A stretch of 30,066 bases of DNA from Bacteroidales bacterium (GTDB lineage Bacteria; Bacteroidota; Bacteroidia; Bacteroidales; UBA932). Of this stretch, positions 30,024-30,066 are shown one piece after another. Each line of letters begins with the position of its first letter. Position 1 is the first letter of the stretch. The stretch is from the NCBI GenBank assembly GCA_017478685.1, contig JAFVDC010000117.1, forward strand, positions 1 to 30,066. Direction: 5' to 3'. Below the pieces are notes generated by a model. The model saw only the letters and a list, made by a program, of their open reading frames with translations, had not been told where the DNA came from and did no database searches. A program made the translations under genes and the position numbers.

Positions 30024-30055
30024 AAAAAAGGCATTTCAGTGAGGGCTGAAACACC
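30024..30055 (-). terminator. Rho-independent terminator of a gene beyond the right edge, minus strand
   Basis: On the minus strand GGTGTTTCAG (30055-30046) pairs with CTGAAATGCC (30039-30030), a 10-bp stem with two G-U pairs and a 6-base loop, followed by six T (30029-30024). It would end transcription of a leftward gene outside the window. Confidence 0.8.
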
Positions 30056-30066
30056 TTTAGATTTGG

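Larger units (their letters stand above)
29244..30066. other. Gene-poor tail with decayed sequence, small ORFs and terminators
   Basis: No gene longer than 60 codons with a recognisable product was found here. The region holds a 28-codon ORF, a frame with BRO-N-like similarity but no start codon, a 58-codon minus-strand ORF, one plus-strand terminator and two minus-strand terminators. It is visibly more AT-rich than the rest of the window. This mix suggests a site of past insertion and loss. Confidence 0.6.

Noticed and set aside
29818..30054. A 78-codon minus-strand frame at the right edge
   Set aside because: It overlaps the better-supported 58-codon frame in another phase, runs through a terminator stem and gives a low-complexity, non-protein-like ending.

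Overview
The window looks like a chromosomal segment of a fairly GC-rich member of the Bacteroidota, most likely Bacteroidales. The evidence is two SusC/SusD pairs with N-terminal lipoprotein signals, a periplasmic propeller regulator ending in an AraC-type helix-turn-helix, repeated TAnnTTTG -7 promoter boxes close to start codons, and weak or absent Shine-Dalgarno sequences. No rRNA, tRNA or CRISPR array was recognised.

Layout. (1) 1-691: the 3' end of an HNH nuclease gene, then a 200-bp spacer with three related GC-rich stem-loops. (2) 698-6704: a housekeeping/accessory stretch with a rhodanese-metallo-beta-lactamase lipoprotein, an EamA transporter, an SDR oxidoreductase, a HAD phosphatase on the opposite strand, a GNAT acetyltransferase, a secreted OB-like/TonB-C protein and a Sel1-repeat protein. 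(3) 6836-10887: a shikimate operon of aroB, a fused aroD-aroA gene, and aroC carrying an unusual His/Cys/Glu-rich insertion. The three genes overlap one another. (4) 25262 down to 10889, minus strand: a polysaccharide utilisation locus (PUL) in the order susC-susD-susC-susD-DUF1735-like lipoprotein-PKD lipoprotein-GH16-GH16-like lipoprotein-GH16. (5) 25377-27968: the divergent regulator, with a sensor propeller, Y_Y_Y domain, one membrane helix and AraC domain, but no kinase or receiver. (6) 28092-30066: a YD-like lipoprotein, then a gene-poor tail with a 28-codon ORF, a broken phage-type BRO-N fragment, an unannotated 58-residue basic ORF and three strong intrinsic terminators.

How it fits together. 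The PUL encodes two outer-membrane glycan import pairs, two extra surface lipoproteins that probably bind glycan, and two GH16 enzymes with intact catalytic E-x-D-x-E motifs. The third GH16-like protein is a lipoprotein without that motif and may be a binding protein. GH16 content suggests a beta-1,3 or mixed-linkage beta-glucan, but GH16 covers several substrates, so this is inference. The regulator probably senses an oligosaccharide in the periplasm and acts directly on DNA from the membrane.

The most unusual items are the metal-ligand-like insertion in chorismate synthase, the kinase-less propeller-AraC regulator, the non-catalytic GH16-like lipoprotein, and the second SusC lacking its N-terminal domain and TonB-box segment. 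All functional calls come from reading motifs by eye; no database search was run.
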